Below are positions 18,757 to 28,469 of a stretch of DNA of 64,000 bases, one piece after another. The notes under the pieces were generated by a model that was not told where the DNA came from, made no database searches, and saw only the letters and a program-made list of their open reading frames with translations. The position numbers and the translations under genes were made by a program. The stretch spans positions 682,001 through 746,000 of the forward strand of contig NZ_CP118605.1 of assembly GCF_029869925.1 (NCBI RefSeq). Reading direction: 5' to 3'. The DNA comes from Microbulbifer bruguierae. GTDB taxonomy: Bacteria > Pseudomonadota > Gammaproteobacteria > Pseudomonadales > Cellvibrionaceae. How positions within the stretch are numbered: the first letter of the stretch is position 1; each line of letters begins with the position of its first letter.

Positions 18757-19094
18757 AAAATCAGTCTCGATTAATCAGATTTCAGGCACTTTACCCGGGC
18801 ACTCTGGCCAACAACTTGCGGGCAAAATGGTCAGGCAGTCTTCAGGTCGCGCAAGGATACATGAAACCCGGAAGACGTACCCAACATCCGGGGATATAAA
18901 CAACGGTATTCGGCACGCTAGACCGATTTCTCCTAAACACCACGCTTTTCAGAAAAAAGCATTCGTTCCAGCTACAGGGCAAATTTGGTTAACTGGAATT
19001 CTTCTCACCGGCCGACCTCCACAATAAGCTGGGAAATGGACGGGGGGAAATTATTGATCACTTTGATCGAAATTCAGTTCGAGGTATCTCAACG
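18757..19094. other. rlmL-rmf divergent intergenic region
   Basis: 338 bases without a convincing gene; the one long open frame (18746-19027, plus) starts inside rlmL and has no ribosome site or recognisable fold. Close to rmf there is a direct repeat TTGATC (19054-19059 and 19063-19068), 30-40 bases ahead of the start. No other motif was found. Confidence 0.4.
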
Positions 19095-19298
19095 ATGAAA
19101 CGCCAAAAACGTAATCCCAACGATAGAGCTTTCCACAAAGGTTACGTTGCAGCCATTGAAGGCAGGAATCACGATAGTTGTCCTCATGAAAATGGCATGC
19201 TGCACCAGGAGTGGGTAAACGGCTGGCGACAGGGGCGACAGGATTACTGGAGTGGTTTCGGACCCGCCGCACAGGCGCAAAGGATAGTGAACATGTGA
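19095..19298 (+). CDS. rmf: Ribosome modulation factor RMF
   Basis: A 67-residue basic protein that starts MKRQKRNPNDRA, the signature of RMF, followed by H-K-G-Y-V-A-A-I-E-G-R, C-P-H-E-N and W-V-N-G-W-R-Q-G-R. In stationary phase RMF dimerises 70S ribosomes into inactive 100S particles. A GAGGTATC ribosome site precedes the ATG. It is a monocistronic gene ending at a strong terminator, and its neighbours rlmL and pyrD are the same as in Pseudomonas. Confidence 0.95.
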   Translation: MKRQKRNPNDRAFHKGYVAAIEGRNHDSCPHENGMLHQEWVNGWRQGRQDYWSGFGPAAQAQRIVNM

Positions 19299-19385
19299 TT
19301 TTTAACCGAAAATCTCAGTGGGAAACGGCTGATGGCCACAAAAAAAGGGGTTATAAACCGCTTTCCACATTCTGGTTAATCAACA

Positions 19386-19418
19386 AAAAAATCCCGGGAT
19401 AGATCCCCGGGATTTTTT
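19386..19418. terminator. Bidirectional terminator between rmf and pyrD
   Basis: AAAAAATCCCGGG (19386-19398) pairs with CCCGGGATTTTTT (19406-19418) around a seven-base loop. The T-run on the plus strand serves rmf and the A-run gives a U-run for pyrD on the minus strand. Confidence 0.9.
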
Positions 19419-19450
19419 AATTTCGACACCGAGCAACGAGTCAGAAACGA

Positions 19451-20503
19451 TCAGTCTGATGCTCTCGAATCGACCACTCGGCCTTTGTGCAACTTTGCGA
19501 TCGCCGCAGCGGCCTCGCGAATTACTTCGGGCCCCCGGTAGATGAATCCCGAGTAGATCTGAATCGCAGTAGCCCCAGCACGGATTTTTTCCGCCGCAGA
19601 TTCGCCATCAAAAATACCACCCACGCCAATAATCGGCAGTTCGCCACTGAGTTCTACAGCCAGTTTGCGAATGACTTCCGTCGAGCGCTCACGCAAAGGC
19701 CCGCCGCTTAAACCGCCCTCCTCTGAACCGTGCTTGAGGTTTGCCACAGACGACTTGTCGACGGTGGTATTGGTGGCAATAACCCCATCAATTTCATGAT
19801 CACGCAGCGTTTTCGCAACCTGAGCGATCGCTTCATCGTCCATGTCCGGGGCAATCTTTACGGCCAGAGGTACATATCGGTCGTGAATTTTCGTCAATTC
19901 CTGTTGCTTTTCTTTCAGCGCATGCAGCAGTCGACTCAGACTATCCCCAAACTGCAGGTCCCTCAGTCCCTTGGTGTTCGGGGAAGACACGTTGGCCGTA
20001 ATATAGTCGGCGTAGGTGTATACCTTTTCCATACACAGGCAGTAATCGTCCGCAGCATTCTCGACCGGGGTATCAAAGTTCTTGCCCACATTGATACCCA
20101 GCACGCCGGAATAGCGCCGGCGCTTTACCCGCTCCAGCAGATAGTCCACCCCCTCATTGTTGAAACCCATGCGGTTAATGATTGCATTGGCTTCCGGGAG
20201 CCGGAATAACCGGGGCAGCGGATTGCCCGGCTGCGGGCGCGGGGTGACAGTACCCACTTCAACAAAGCCAAACCCCAGTGCACCAAGACCGTTGAATGCC
20301 TGTGCATTTTTGTCGAGCCCTGCCGCCAGCCCCACCGGGTTAGGCAATGTCAGCCCCATCAATTCAACGGGGTCGTCGGGCACGGGTTTAGTGAGCAGGG
20401 AGATCAGCCCCAGGCGCTCGGCAGCACCTATGGCATCGAGGGACAGATGGTGGGATCGCTCCGGATCGAGCGCAAACAGGGCTTTGCGCAAATGCTGGTA
20501 CAT
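19451..20503 (-). CDS. pyrD: Dihydroorotate dehydrogenase (quinone), class 2
   Basis: A 350-residue FMN enzyme oxidising dihydroorotate to orotate in pyrimidine synthesis and passing electrons to quinone. Class 2 features: the N-terminal membrane-associating helices ([12 protein letters not shown]), then [25 protein letters not shown] with the catalytic Ser, and G-V-G-G-I-F-D-G. It acts at the inner face of the cytoplasmic membrane. Its ATG follows an AGGAA site, and the upstream neighbour on the same strand is gdhB with two hairpins in the gap. Confidence 0.97.
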   Translation of the reverse strand: MYQHLRKALFALDPERSHHLSLDAIGAAERLGLISLLTKPVPDDPVELMGLTLPNPVGLAAGLDKNAQAFNGLGALGFGFVEVGTVTPRPQPGNPLPRLFRLPEANAIINRMGFNNEGVDYLLERVKRRRYSGVLGINVGKNFDTPVENAADDYCLCMEKVYTYADYITANVSSPNTKGLRDLQFGDSLSRLLHALKEKQQELTKIHDRYVPLAVKIAPDMDDEAIAQVAKTLRDHEIDGVIATNTTVDKSSVANLKHGSEEGGLSGGPLRERSTEVIRKLAVELSGELPIIGVGGIFDGESAAEKIRAGATAIQIYSGFIYRGPEVIREAAAAIAKLHKGRVVDSRASD

Positions 20504-20539
20504 AGAGTTCCTTTTGTTCTGTGCGTGTGCTGTGCGGTT

Positions 20540-20593
20540 CGGGCATCACTAAAACGATGCCCGGCCCCGGTAGCATTTCGCTGCCGGGCCGGG
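20540..20593 (-). other. Paired hairpins downstream of gdhB
   Basis: CGGGCATC (20540-20547) pairs with GATGCCCG (20556-20563) over an 8-base loop, and a second 14-bp GC-rich stem with one bulged C runs from 20560 to 20593 (loop 20575-20579). The two share a few bases and may be alternative. No U-run follows, so this is not a standard terminator; mRNA 3'-end protection or processing is possible. Confidence 0.4.
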
Positions 20594-20636
20594 CCCGCCT
20601 ATTGTACGGATTTCCGGCAGAAATTTCCGCGCTGGA

Positions 20637-23600
20637 TTATGCCGCCAGGGTTTCCTGATCCGCGGTGGCATTCACCAGGTACATCAACTCACGCAACGCG
20701 ACGGTGAACATGGCGAAGTCGCCCTGAGTGGATGACTTCAGCTCTTTCACCAGGTTGTGCCAACGCTGGATCGGCTGGCTCATGACTTTCTCCCAGTGAT
20801 CCACCGCGGTATCCACATCAAGGCCGTCGTCACTGGCCAGCCGCAGAATATGAACCGACAGTTTGAACAACTGGCTGTCGAGGTCGTCCATGCTTGTTTC
20901 CCGCGCCTGTGACTGCCAGAAGGTCTCCGATGGCAGATCAATAATCTGATTGCCGAACCAATAGAGCCCCAGCTTATCCGCAAGCGCGAAATAGGTTTTC
21001 GCCACTTCCTCTACTGGCCGATCGCTGACCCTCGCGGATTGGGATATCCCCAGCGCAGAGAACAGGTAGGTAGGAGAAGCAGCAAGCATTGCAAGCTTCT
21101 CCGGCACGCTGGACTCTACCAGGAAGTCGTGGCGCTTCCGCCACTCCCTCAGCGGCTCCCCGCTCAGAACCTCAGGCAAGGCACGGATCACGCGCTGAAC
21201 AGAATCCTGGAACAACTCCCGTTCCTGGGCAGGATCCATCTCACTACGGCGATTGCGAACAAACCAGCGGGTGGCGCGACGCACGCGACCGATCATGGAA
21301 TTCATCAATTGCATCTGCAGCTCCGCAGGCACCTGATAATCCAGTGCCGCCACGCCTTCCTGGAATTCCTGCATCAGGTAAACATCGCGAGCGCTGATAT
21401 AGGCAGCAGCAATGGTATCGACATCCGCGCCGGTTGCGGAACTGATGCGATGGTAAAACGTGATCCCCATGCTATTGACCATTTCGTTGGCCAGCTGTGT
21501 AGAGACGATTTCCCGGCGCAACTGGTGGTCATAGACCAGCGCCTTGTAGCGCGCTACCAGTGCCGGAGGAAACGCGGACTCCACCGCTTCCTGCACCCGA
21601 TCATTGTCGATAATGTGCGAATGCAGGAGCTCCTCTTTCAGTTTTACCTTGACGTAGGAAATCAGCACGGACAGTTCCGGCCGCGTCAGATATTGAGCCT
21701 TGTTCTGGCGCTCGTTGAGAGTCTCATTGTCCGGGATAAATTCCAGTGCCCGACGCAGACGCCCTTCCGCCTCCAGGGCATTGATCACGCGGCGGTATTC
21801 GTCAAAGCGATCGCCAACCTGATAGGCAGCCACACTGAGGGCGCGGGTTTGGTGGTAGTTGTTGTCCAGCACCAATTCCGCCACAGACTCAGTCATTTCC
21901 TCCAGCAGCTGATTGCGCTGTTTGTCGGTAAGGTCGCCGTTGGCCACCACCTTGTCCAGCAGGATTTTGATGTTGACCTCGTGGTCCGAGCAGTCCACGC
22001 CACCGGCATTATCGATAAAGTCCGTGTTACAGCGACCGCCCTTCAGCGAGAACTCGATACGCCCGCGCTGGGTCATCCCCAGATTACCGCCCTCACCAAA
22101 CACCTTGCAGTGCAGCTCATTGCCGTTTACCCGCAGGTTGTCGTTGGACTTGTCGCCCACCTGGGCGTTGCTTTCTCCGGTCGCTTTGACATAGGTGCCG
22201 ATGCCACCATTCCAGATCAGATCGACCGGCGCGCGCAGCATCGCACTGATCAGTTCGTTGGGCGTCAACTGATCCACTTCGATGGCAAACGCTGCTTTCA
22301 TCTCCGGGGTGATAGCGACGGATTTGGCCCGGCGTTCGAAAATACCCCCCCCTTTGGAGATCAGGCTGCGGTTGTAATCCATCCAGCTGGAGCGCGGCAA
22401 GTCGAACAGGCGCTGGCGCTCATGGAAGCTGCTGGACGCATCTGGTGTCGGGTCCACAAAGATGTGCATATGGTTGAAGGCGCCCTTCAGGCAGATGTGC
22501 TCTGACAGCAGCATTCCATTCCCGAAGACGTCGCCGGCCATATCGCCAATACCGATGACGGAAAAGTCTTCCGCCTGCACATTCACGCCCATCTCGCGGA
22601 AGTGACGCTGCACGGATACCCAGGCACCGCGGGCAGTGATGCCCATTTTTTTGTGGTCGTAGCCATTACTACCACCGGAAGCGAAGGCATCGCCCAGCCA
22701 GAAATCGTATTCGGCGGCAATGCCATTGGCGATATCAGAAAAGGTCGCGGTGCCCTTGTCTGCAGCCACCACCAGATACGGATCATCCTCGTCGCGACGA
22801 ATGACCCGTTCCGGGGGAATCACTTCACCGTCTTTCAGGTTATCGGTGATGTCGAGCAGGCCACGGATAAAGGTCTGGTAGCAACTGATCCCCGCCTCCA
22901 GCATCGCCTCGCGACTGTTGTCTGCCGGTGGCTTGCGCACCACAAAACCGCCCTTGGCGCCGCTGGGAACGATAACCGCGTTCTTGACGTTCTGGGCTTT
23001 CACCAGGCCCAGCACCTCGGTACGGAAATCTTCCAGGCGGTCGGACCAGCGCAAACCGCCGCGGGCGACCTTCCCACCACGGAGGTGCACACCCTCGACC
23101 AGGGGCGAATAGACGAAAATCTCGAATTCCGGGCGAGGCTCCGGAATATTCGGAATCTCCCGCGGGCTGAATTTGATGGAGATGTAATCCTTGGGCTGAT
23201 CGTTGCCATCCAGCTGGAAAAAGTTGGTACGCAAGGTAGCGCGGATCAAATCCAGGTAACGGCGAATCACCTGGTCTTCGTTGAGGTTGTCGACCCCATC
23301 CAGCCCCTCATGGATCTTCTTGGCCAGGCGCTCCACCCGGGACTGGTCCTGTCGGTCCGAGGCATTGATACGCGGGTCGAACATCGCCCGGAACAAGGCC
23401 ACCAGGTTGCGGGTGATCTCCACATGATTGGCCAGGGTAGCGGCAATATAGGACTGACTTGCACTGAACTTTGTCTGCTTCATATAACGAGCAAAGGCAC
23501 GCAGCATGGAAACCTCGCGCCAGTTCAGACGCGCCGCCAGTACCAGGCGGTTGAATGCGTCGCTCTCGGCGACACCATCCCAGATTGCTGCAAATGCGTC

Positions 23601-25529
23601 CTGGAACAGCGCGCGGGAAGCCTGCGCATCCACCCGGGTGGGCAGGCCGAATTCCAGGTGGAATTCGTGCATCCACACATCCTGCTGTCCGCGCGGGCGA
23701 ATCGTATAGGGGAACTCCCCCATCACCCGCAGTCCAAGGTTTTCCAGCACCGGAATCACATCGGACAAGGTCAGCCCGCTTCCCCAGTTGAAGACCTTGA
23801 AGCGCAAACTCCCAGGTTCCGCCCCTACCGGCTGATAAAAGCTCATCGCTACACGGTGGTCGGGGCTCAGTTCCTGAACAGAGGACACGTCCTGCACCGC
23901 GATACGGGGCTCGAAATCCTCCCGGTAACCGGCCGGGAACGCCTGGCCGAAGGTGCTGACCAGACGGCTGCCCTCTTCCTCGCCGTGGGTTTCAATCAGA
24001 GATCTATGGAATACATCTTCCCAGCTGCGGGTAATATCCACGATTTGCGCCTCCAGTCGCGCCACATCAAATTCCACAGGTTCATTCGGGTCGACACGAA
24101 ATACCAGGTGCACCCGAGCCAGGATGGATTCGGAAAAATAGGTGGTGAAGTCTGAGTCCAGTGCGTGTATCGCACGGGCAAGGTGATTGCTGATCTGTTC
24201 GCGCACTTCACTACTGAAGTGGTCTCGCGGCACATACACCATGGCACTGACAAATTTGCCAAAGGGGTCCTTGCGCATAAACAGCCGCAGACGTGCACGC
24301 TCGTTCATCGCCAGCACGCCGAGCGTGGTATCAAACAGCTCCTGGGTACTGCTCTGGAACAACTCATCCCGCGGGAAGGTATCCAGTACCCGCTTCAGTG
24401 CCTTGCCGTCATGGCTGGTCGGCGCCAGGCCACTCTGGTCGATCACGGAGGCCAGTTTGCGACGAATAATCGGAATCTTTGCCGGGCTCTCGGTATATAC
24501 CGGTGAGGTATAAAGCCCCATAAACGCGGACTCGCCGATAACCTCGCCGTTGGCGTCATAGCGTTTAATGCTTACGTAGTCTGAGTAGGCTGCGCGGTGG
24601 ACACGGGATTTCACCGAGCTCTTGGCGAAGGTAAGGAAGTTCGGCCCCTGATAAAAACGCTGCTTGCCCTCACTGAATGCATATTCCGGGGTGGGTTCCG
24701 CAGGCTGTTGCAGGTTTTTGAAGATACCCAGTCGGCGCTTTTCCACCTCGCAGAGTACTTTCCGGTCGCCCTGTTGGGCGAACTCATATTCCCGGTAACC
24801 GAGGAAGGTGAAATTACCATCGCGCATCCACTGCAGGAAAGCACTCGCCTCTTCCAGATTGGATTCGTTATCAGTGATACCAGCGAGAAGCTGATCTTCC
24901 ATGGCGGCACAGGTATCCAGCATGGGCACATAGTCGTCCACCACCAGTTCCACATCCCCAAGAATGTCCTGCAGGGAACGACGGAGTCCGGTGGCGTGGG
25001 CGGCGGATGTATCGAGATTGATCTCCACGTAGATCAGCGCCTCAGCGGACGCCTTGGGGTCGTCCTGGCGCTGGTTTTCGTCTTTTCGGCGCGAAGGCAA
25101 GAGTTTGTGCAAGCGACCGTCATCCAACCGCTGCAGCTGCATCACCGTGCTCTTGATCGAGTGGATGACCGTGTTGCGTCGGTTGATTTCCATCCGCACC
25201 GAGTCCACCAGAAATGGCATATCCCGCTGCAACACGAGCACCACTGTATGGGAACACTCCCAGCCATGGTCCTCCAGGCGCGGATTGAAAACCCGGATTT
25301 TGGGCGCCCCGGCACTGCGTTGCTGGATAAAATCCCAACAGGTATAGATGCACCCATAGACATCGACCAGTCGTCGGCCGAGCATGTCTTCCAGCGGGTA
25401 CTGGTTCAGAAACTGCTCTGCAAAAGCCACTACCGGCGCGGCCTTCTCCCCCAGTTTTTCACGAATGATCCCGCTGACCTGCTCGAGCAGCTCTTCCCGG
25501 CTATCGGTTATTACCGTCGCCATATTCAC
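20637..25529 (-). CDS. gdhB: NAD-specific glutamate dehydrogenase, 180-kDa class
   Basis: A 1630-residue L_180-type NAD-GDH that oxidatively deaminates glutamate to 2-oxoglutarate and ammonium, mainly in amino-acid catabolism. The long N-terminal half contains the regulatory domains of this class (V-V-D-D-Y-V-P-M-L-D-T-C, Y-D-A-N-G); the catalytic core lies in the middle (R-G-G-L-R-W-S-D-R, P-S-G-A-K-G-G-F-V with the active Lys, V-A-A-D-K-G-T-A-T-F-S-D, G-I-G-D-M-A-G-D-V-F-G). The GTG at 25529 has a GGGAGGA site at the right distance; the ATG two codons later is an alternative. It sits between pyrD and the MoxR operon, as in Pseudomonas. Confidence 0.95.
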   Translation of the reverse strand: MNMATVITDSREELLEQVSGIIREKLGEKAAPVVAFAEQFLNQYPLEDMLGRRLVDVYGCIYTCWDFIQQRSAGAPKIRVFNPRLEDHGWECSHTVVLVLQRDMPFLVDSVRMEINRRNTVIHSIKSTVMQLQRLDDGRLHKLLPSRRKDENQRQDDPKASAEALIYVEINLDTSAAHATGLRRSLQDILGDVELVVDDYVPMLDTCAAMEDQLLAGITDNESNLEEASAFLQWMRDGNFTFLGYREYEFAQQGDRKVLCEVEKRRLGIFKNLQQPAEPTPEYAFSEGKQRFYQGPNFLTFAKSSVKSRVHRAAYSDYVSIKRYDANGEVIGESAFMGLYTSPVYTESPAKIPIIRRKLASVIDQSGLAPTSHDGKALKRVLDTFPRDELFQSSTQELFDTTLGVLAMNERARLRLFMRKDPFGKFVSAMVYVPRDHFSSEVREQISNHLARAIHALDSDFTTYFSESILARVHLVFRVDPNEPVEFDVARLEAQIVDITRSWEDVFHRSLIETHGEEEGSRLVSTFGQAFPAGYREDFEPRIAVQDVSSVQELSPDHRVAMSFYQPVGAEPGSLRFKVFNWGSGLTLSDVIPVLENLGLRVMGEFPYTIRPRGQQDVWMHEFHLEFGLPTRVDAQASRALFQDAFAAIWDGVAESDAFNRLVLAARLNWREVSMLRAFARYMKQTKFSASQSYIAATLANHVEITRNLVALFRAMFDPRINASDRQDQSRVERLAKKIHEGLDGVDNLNEDQVIRRYLDLIRATLRTNFFQLDGNDQPKDYISIKFSPREIPNIPEPRPEFEIFVYSPLVEGVHLRGGKVARGGLRWSDRLEDFRTEVLGLVKAQNVKNAVIVPSGAKGGFVVRKPPADNSREAMLEAGISCYQTFIRGLLDITDNLKDGEVIPPERVIRRDEDDPYLVVAADKGTATFSDIANGIAAEYDFWLGDAFASGGSNGYDHKKMGITARGAWVSVQRHFREMGVNVQAEDFSVIGIGDMAGDVFGNGMLLSEHICLKGAFNHMHIFVDPTPDASSSFHERQRLFDLPRSSWMDYNRSLISKGGGIFERRAKSVAITPEMKAAFAIEVDQLTPNELISAMLRAPVDLIWNGGIGTYVKATGESNAQVGDKSNDNLRVNGNELHCKVFGEGGNLGMTQRGRIEFSLKGGRCNTDFIDNAGGVDCSDHEVNIKILLDKVVANGDLTDKQRNQLLEEMTESVAELVLDNNYHQTRALSVAAYQVGDRFDEYRRVINALEAEGRLRRALEFIPDNETLNERQNKAQYLTRPELSVLISYVKVKLKEELLHSHIIDNDRVQEAVESAFPPALVARYKALVYDHQLRREIVSTQLANEMVNSMGITFYHRISSATGADVDTIAAAYISARDVYLMQEFQEGVAALDYQVPAELQMQLMNSMIGRVRRATRWFVRNRRSEMDPAQERELFQDSVQRVIRALPEVLSGEPLREWRKRHDFLVESSVPEKLAMLAASPTYLFSALGISQSARVSDRPVEEVAKTYFALADKLGLYWFGNQIIDLPSETFWQSQARETSMDDLDSQLFKLSVHILRLASDDGLDVDTAVDHWEKVMSQPIQRWHNLVKELKSSTQGDFAMFTVALRELMYLVNATADQETLAA

Positions 25530-25907
25530 CTACTTCCTCCCATCGCGGCGCGATCGCCATCGTGCCGATGACATATATCCGGGGTGGTGCATCTGCGGCA
25601 CCTGCTTTCCCCGTTGACCAATTTGTTTTTTTGCCTTGGGTTACACCAGTTTCCGTAGGCCGGGCTCCAGATCCCTGCATAATCCAAGGGAACCAAATGC
25701 CAGGACACCTGTCTACCCAGCCGCCCCGAATGGGTCCAAACGTTGGAGCCGGACGACGAGGGAGGTTGCCTCGCGGCTCACCGCCGCTAAAATCAACCTG
25801 TCCGCGAAAACCGGACGAGTGGCTATATATAGAGATGCTCTAATGATAGTTAGCCGCTCGTCCCGGGCAGCGTATTGAAACAGGAAATTGACAAAAGAAG
25901 TGACGAT
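25530..25907. other. gdhB-moxR divergent intergenic region
   Basis: 378 bases carrying the start signals of both genes: the GGGAGGA site of gdhB at the left end and AGAAG ahead of moxR at the right end. An A/T-rich patch CTATATATAG (about 25823-25832) could belong to a moxR promoter, but I see no convincing -35/-10 pair and no other gene. Confidence 0.4.
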
Positions 25908-26867
25908 ATGGATATACGCCAGCAGATAAAAATTCTGGGTGAATGGCTGGAACAGCAGATTATTGGCCAGGAGACGCTGGTCAATCGGATTCTCATAGGA
26001 TTACTCGCCGATGGCCACCTGCTGGTGGAAGGTGCGCCGGGCCTCGCCAAGACCAAAGCCATCAAAACCCTGGCTGACGCGATCGAGGGCGACTTCCACC
26101 GGGTGCAGTTCACACCCGACCTGTTGCCGTCGGATATTACCGGCACCGATATTTACCGCCCAGAGACCGGCGAATTCCACTTTCAACCCGGGCCGGTGTT
26201 CCACAACCTGATTCTTGCGGACGAGATCAACCGTGCACCAGCCAAGGTGCAATCGGCTCTGCTGGAAGCCATGGCCGAACGGCAGATCAGTGTGGGGCGA
26301 AAAACCTATGCGCTGCCAGAGCTGTTTCTGGTAATGGCGACGCAAAACCCCATCGAACAGGAAGGTACCTACCCCCTGCCGGAGGCGCAGCTGGACCGCT
26401 TTCTGATGCAGGTCAACCTCGATTACCCGAACGCCGAGGCGGAGCGAAAAATTCTGCAGCTGGCGAGATCCGAAGCCAGCCATGGCGAGGGCAAACCCAC
26501 CTCCATCATCAGCCAGAAATCCGTTTTTGCCGCCCGCCAGGAAGTGCTCGACATGACCATGGTGGAAGCGGTCGAAACCTATATCGTGCAGCTGATCATC
26601 GCTACCCGCGAACCGCAACGCTACGACGCGGAACTGGCAAGCTGGCTGGACTTTGGCGCCAGCCCCCGCGCCACCATCGCCCTGGATCGCTGCGCCCGCG
26701 CTTACGCCTGGCTCGCCGGGCGCGACTATGTGACTCCGGACGATGTCATGGCTATTGCCCCAGACGTCTTGCGCCACCGCCTATTACTCAGCTTCGAAGC
26801 CGAGGCCGCAGGCGCCAGCCCCGACCTGGTTATCCGCAAACTGCTGCAACAAGTTCCAGCGATCTAA
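25908..26867 (+). CDS. MoxR-family AAA+ ATPase
   Basis: A 319-residue AAA+ chaperone-like ATPase. It has Walker A G-A-P-G-L-A-K-T-K, Walker B L-I-L-A-D-E-I-N-R-A-P, the MoxR sensor region M-A-T-Q-N-P-I-E-Q-E-G-T-Y-P-L-P-E-A-Q-L-D-R-F and the C-terminal lid D-Y-V-T-P-D-D-V. MoxR proteins act with von Willebrand A (VWA) proteins encoded next to them, as here, probably in assembling or activating envelope complexes. The ATG at 25908 is chosen over a TTG 33 bases upstream because of the AGAAG site. It is the first gene of the operon. Confidence 0.95.
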   Translation: MDIRQQIKILGEWLEQQIIGQETLVNRILIGLLADGHLLVEGAPGLAKTKAIKTLADAIEGDFHRVQFTPDLLPSDITGTDIYRPETGEFHFQPGPVFHNLILADEINRAPAKVQSALLEAMAERQISVGRKTYALPELFLVMATQNPIEQEGTYPLPEAQLDRFLMQVNLDYPNAEAERKILQLARSEASHGEGKPTSIISQKSVFAARQEVLDMTMVEAVETYIVQLIIATREPQRYDAELASWLDFGASPRATIALDRCARAYAWLAGRDYVTPDDVMAIAPDVLRHRLLLSFEAEAAGASPDLVIRKLLQQVPAI

Positions 26868-26898
26868 CCCCGCGCGAATAAGGATTGGCAGAAAAGCT

Positions 26899-27861
26899 GT
26901 GTATAAAGCCATCAACCACGACGAATTGAACCTCCGTGGAGCTTACCCGGAAGTAGCACCACTGGTTCGCCTGCGCCATATCGCGCAACAGCTGCGCCTG
27001 TTCCGGCCGCGGCTGAATCGCAGTGATCAGGCCGGCAACCTGCTGACCCGTTACCGCGGGCGCGGGATGAATTTCGAGGAAGTGCGCTACTACCAACCCG
27101 GTGACGATGTGCGCTCTATCGATTGGCGGGTTACTGCGCGCACCGGCAAAACACACACCAAGCTGTTTCAGGAAGAACGCGAGCGGCCGGTAGTAATCCT
27201 GCTGGACCTGCGTGCACCCATGTTCTTTGGCAGCCACAACGCGTTCAAATCTGTCGCCGCCTGTAGCATTGCCTCAGCCCTGAGCTGGGCCGGTTTGCAG
27301 CACGGCGATCGCATTGGTGCCCTGCTGTTTTCCGACGCCGGCGTGGAAACCGTCCGCCCGAGGCGTAGTCACCACGCGGTACTCGCCACGATTCACGGCA
27401 TGGTCGAAACGGCCACCGCCCTCAATACACCTATCGCCGCAGACGACTCGCAGCCACTGAGCGCTCTGCTGGAGGAAGCGCGCCGTATCGCGCGCCCCGG
27501 TAGCGCGTTATTTCTGATCAGTGACTGTCACGATCTCGATGAAAGCTGTGAGCAAGCACTGTACCTGCTCACCCGCCACGCAGACCTGCAGGTGCTACGT
27601 ATAACTGACCCGCTGGAACAACAGTTGCCTGAAGCCGCGCTCACCATCAGCGATGGTAAGCAGCGAACGTTCCTGGGAAAAAACAGCGCCCTACGCCGTG
27701 TATTCGCTCGCCATCAAAAGAAAGTGCGCGAACAAACCACGCAGCTCTGCCGCCGCTTGCGACTGCCCCTGGTGGATTTTGATAATACCCAGCCGGTTGT
27801 ACCCAAGCTGCTTTCCGTTTACGGAGACCGCCAGCTGGCATCGGCGGGAGGGGCAAAGTGA
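26899..27861 (+). CDS. DUF58 / VWA-like protein of the MoxR operon
   Basis: A 320-residue protein with the DUF58 hallmark G-R-G-M-N-F-E-E-V-R-Y-Y-Q-P-G-D-D-V-R-S-I-D-W-R-V-T-A-R (cut here into its motif), followed by a VWA-like domain (V-V-I-L-L-D-L-R-A, then F-L-I-S-D-C-H-D-L-D). DUF58 proteins accompany MoxR ATPases; their exact function is unknown. I choose the GTG at 26899, 31 bases after the moxR stop; the frame is open far upstream inside moxR but that part has no domain. No membrane segment is apparent. The stop overlaps the next gene's GTG (GTGA at 27858-27861). Confidence 0.9.
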   Translation: MYKAINHDELNLRGAYPEVAPLVRLRHIAQQLRLFRPRLNRSDQAGNLLTRYRGRGMNFEEVRYYQPGDDVRSIDWRVTARTGKTHTKLFQEERERPVVILLDLRAPMFFGSHNAFKSVAACSIASALSWAGLQHGDRIGALLFSDAGVETVRPRRSHHAVLATIHGMVETATALNTPIAADDSQPLSALLEEARRIARPGSALFLISDCHDLDESCEQALYLLTRHADLQVLRITDPLEQQLPEAALTISDGKQRTFLGKNSALRRVFARHQKKVREQTTQLCRRLRLPLVDFDNTQPVVPKLLSVYGDRQLASAGGAK

Positions 27862-28469
27862 GATTTCTACCCAGCCAGCAAGCGGTGCCGCCCGCAAATC
27901 CACGACCCGGGCCGCAACTGACCCCGGAAATGCAGGAGCTGCTTAACCAGTTGAAAGACATTCAGGAGCCAGCGCCAATTGGCTGGTGGCCCCCGGCTCC
28001 TGGATGGTGGATCACCGCCGGGATCGTCATCAGCCTGGTTGTGGCCGCTGCCCTCGTCATTATGCGCCTGCGCCAGATCCAACACAGAAAACTGTATCGC
28101 ACCGAAGGCGCGCGCTTGGTTAACGCAGTGGATACCGCCGCGCCACGCGCCGTGGAAGAAATCAACACCCTGCTGAAACGAGTCGCGGTAGTGACGTTTG
28201 GCCGCCGCCGCTGCGCCGCACTCACTGGCCGGGGCTGGGTGGATTTCCTACAGGAAACGGGACAGCAGCCGATGCCCGATACGGCTGCCCGCGCGCTGAC
28301 GGAAAGTCTTTACACTTCGCTGTCGCCCGCTGAATCCGATGTGACAGCTCTGCAGCAATACGCCGTTGAATGGGTTCGCTCCCACCGAGCGGACACGGAA
28401 GCGCAACCATTGCGCACAGCGTCCGCGGTAAATCCCGGCGGAGACCGCGAGGAAGCATCCAGTGTTTGA
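27858..28469 (+). CDS. DUF4381 membrane protein of the Bat operon
   Basis: A 203-residue protein with one transmembrane helix (about 51-70, W-W-I-T-A-G-I-V-I-S-L-V-V-A-A-A-L) after a Pro-rich amino end, and a cytoplasmic helical domain (Y-R-T-E-G-A-R-L, L-T-G-R-G-W-V-D-F-L). The pattern G-W-W-P-P-A-P-G-W-W just ahead of the helix is characteristic of the DUF4381 family in aerotolerance-type operons. Start is a GTG overlapping the previous stop, and its own end overlaps the next start by 8 bases, so expression is coupled. No enzymatic function is known. Confidence 0.88.
   Translation: MRFLPSQQAVPPANPRPGPQLTPEMQELLNQLKDIQEPAPIGWWPPAPGWWITAGIVISLVVAAALVIMRLRQIQHRKLYRTEGARLVNAVDTAAPRAVEEINTLLKRVAVVTFGRRRCAALTGRGWVDFLQETGQQPMPDTAARALTESLYTSLSPAESDVTALQQYAVEWVRSHRADTEAQPLRTASAVNPGGDREEASSV

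Noticed and set aside
18746..19027. 93-codon open frame between rlmL and rmf
   Set aside because: Begins inside rlmL, has no ribosome site and no recognisable sequence pattern.
21039..24155. Long open frames on the plus strand opposite gdhB (21039-22505 and 22602-24155)
   Set aside because: They lie entirely antisense to a well-supported gene, have no ribosome sites or known motifs, and are what GC-rich codon bias produces on the opposite strand.
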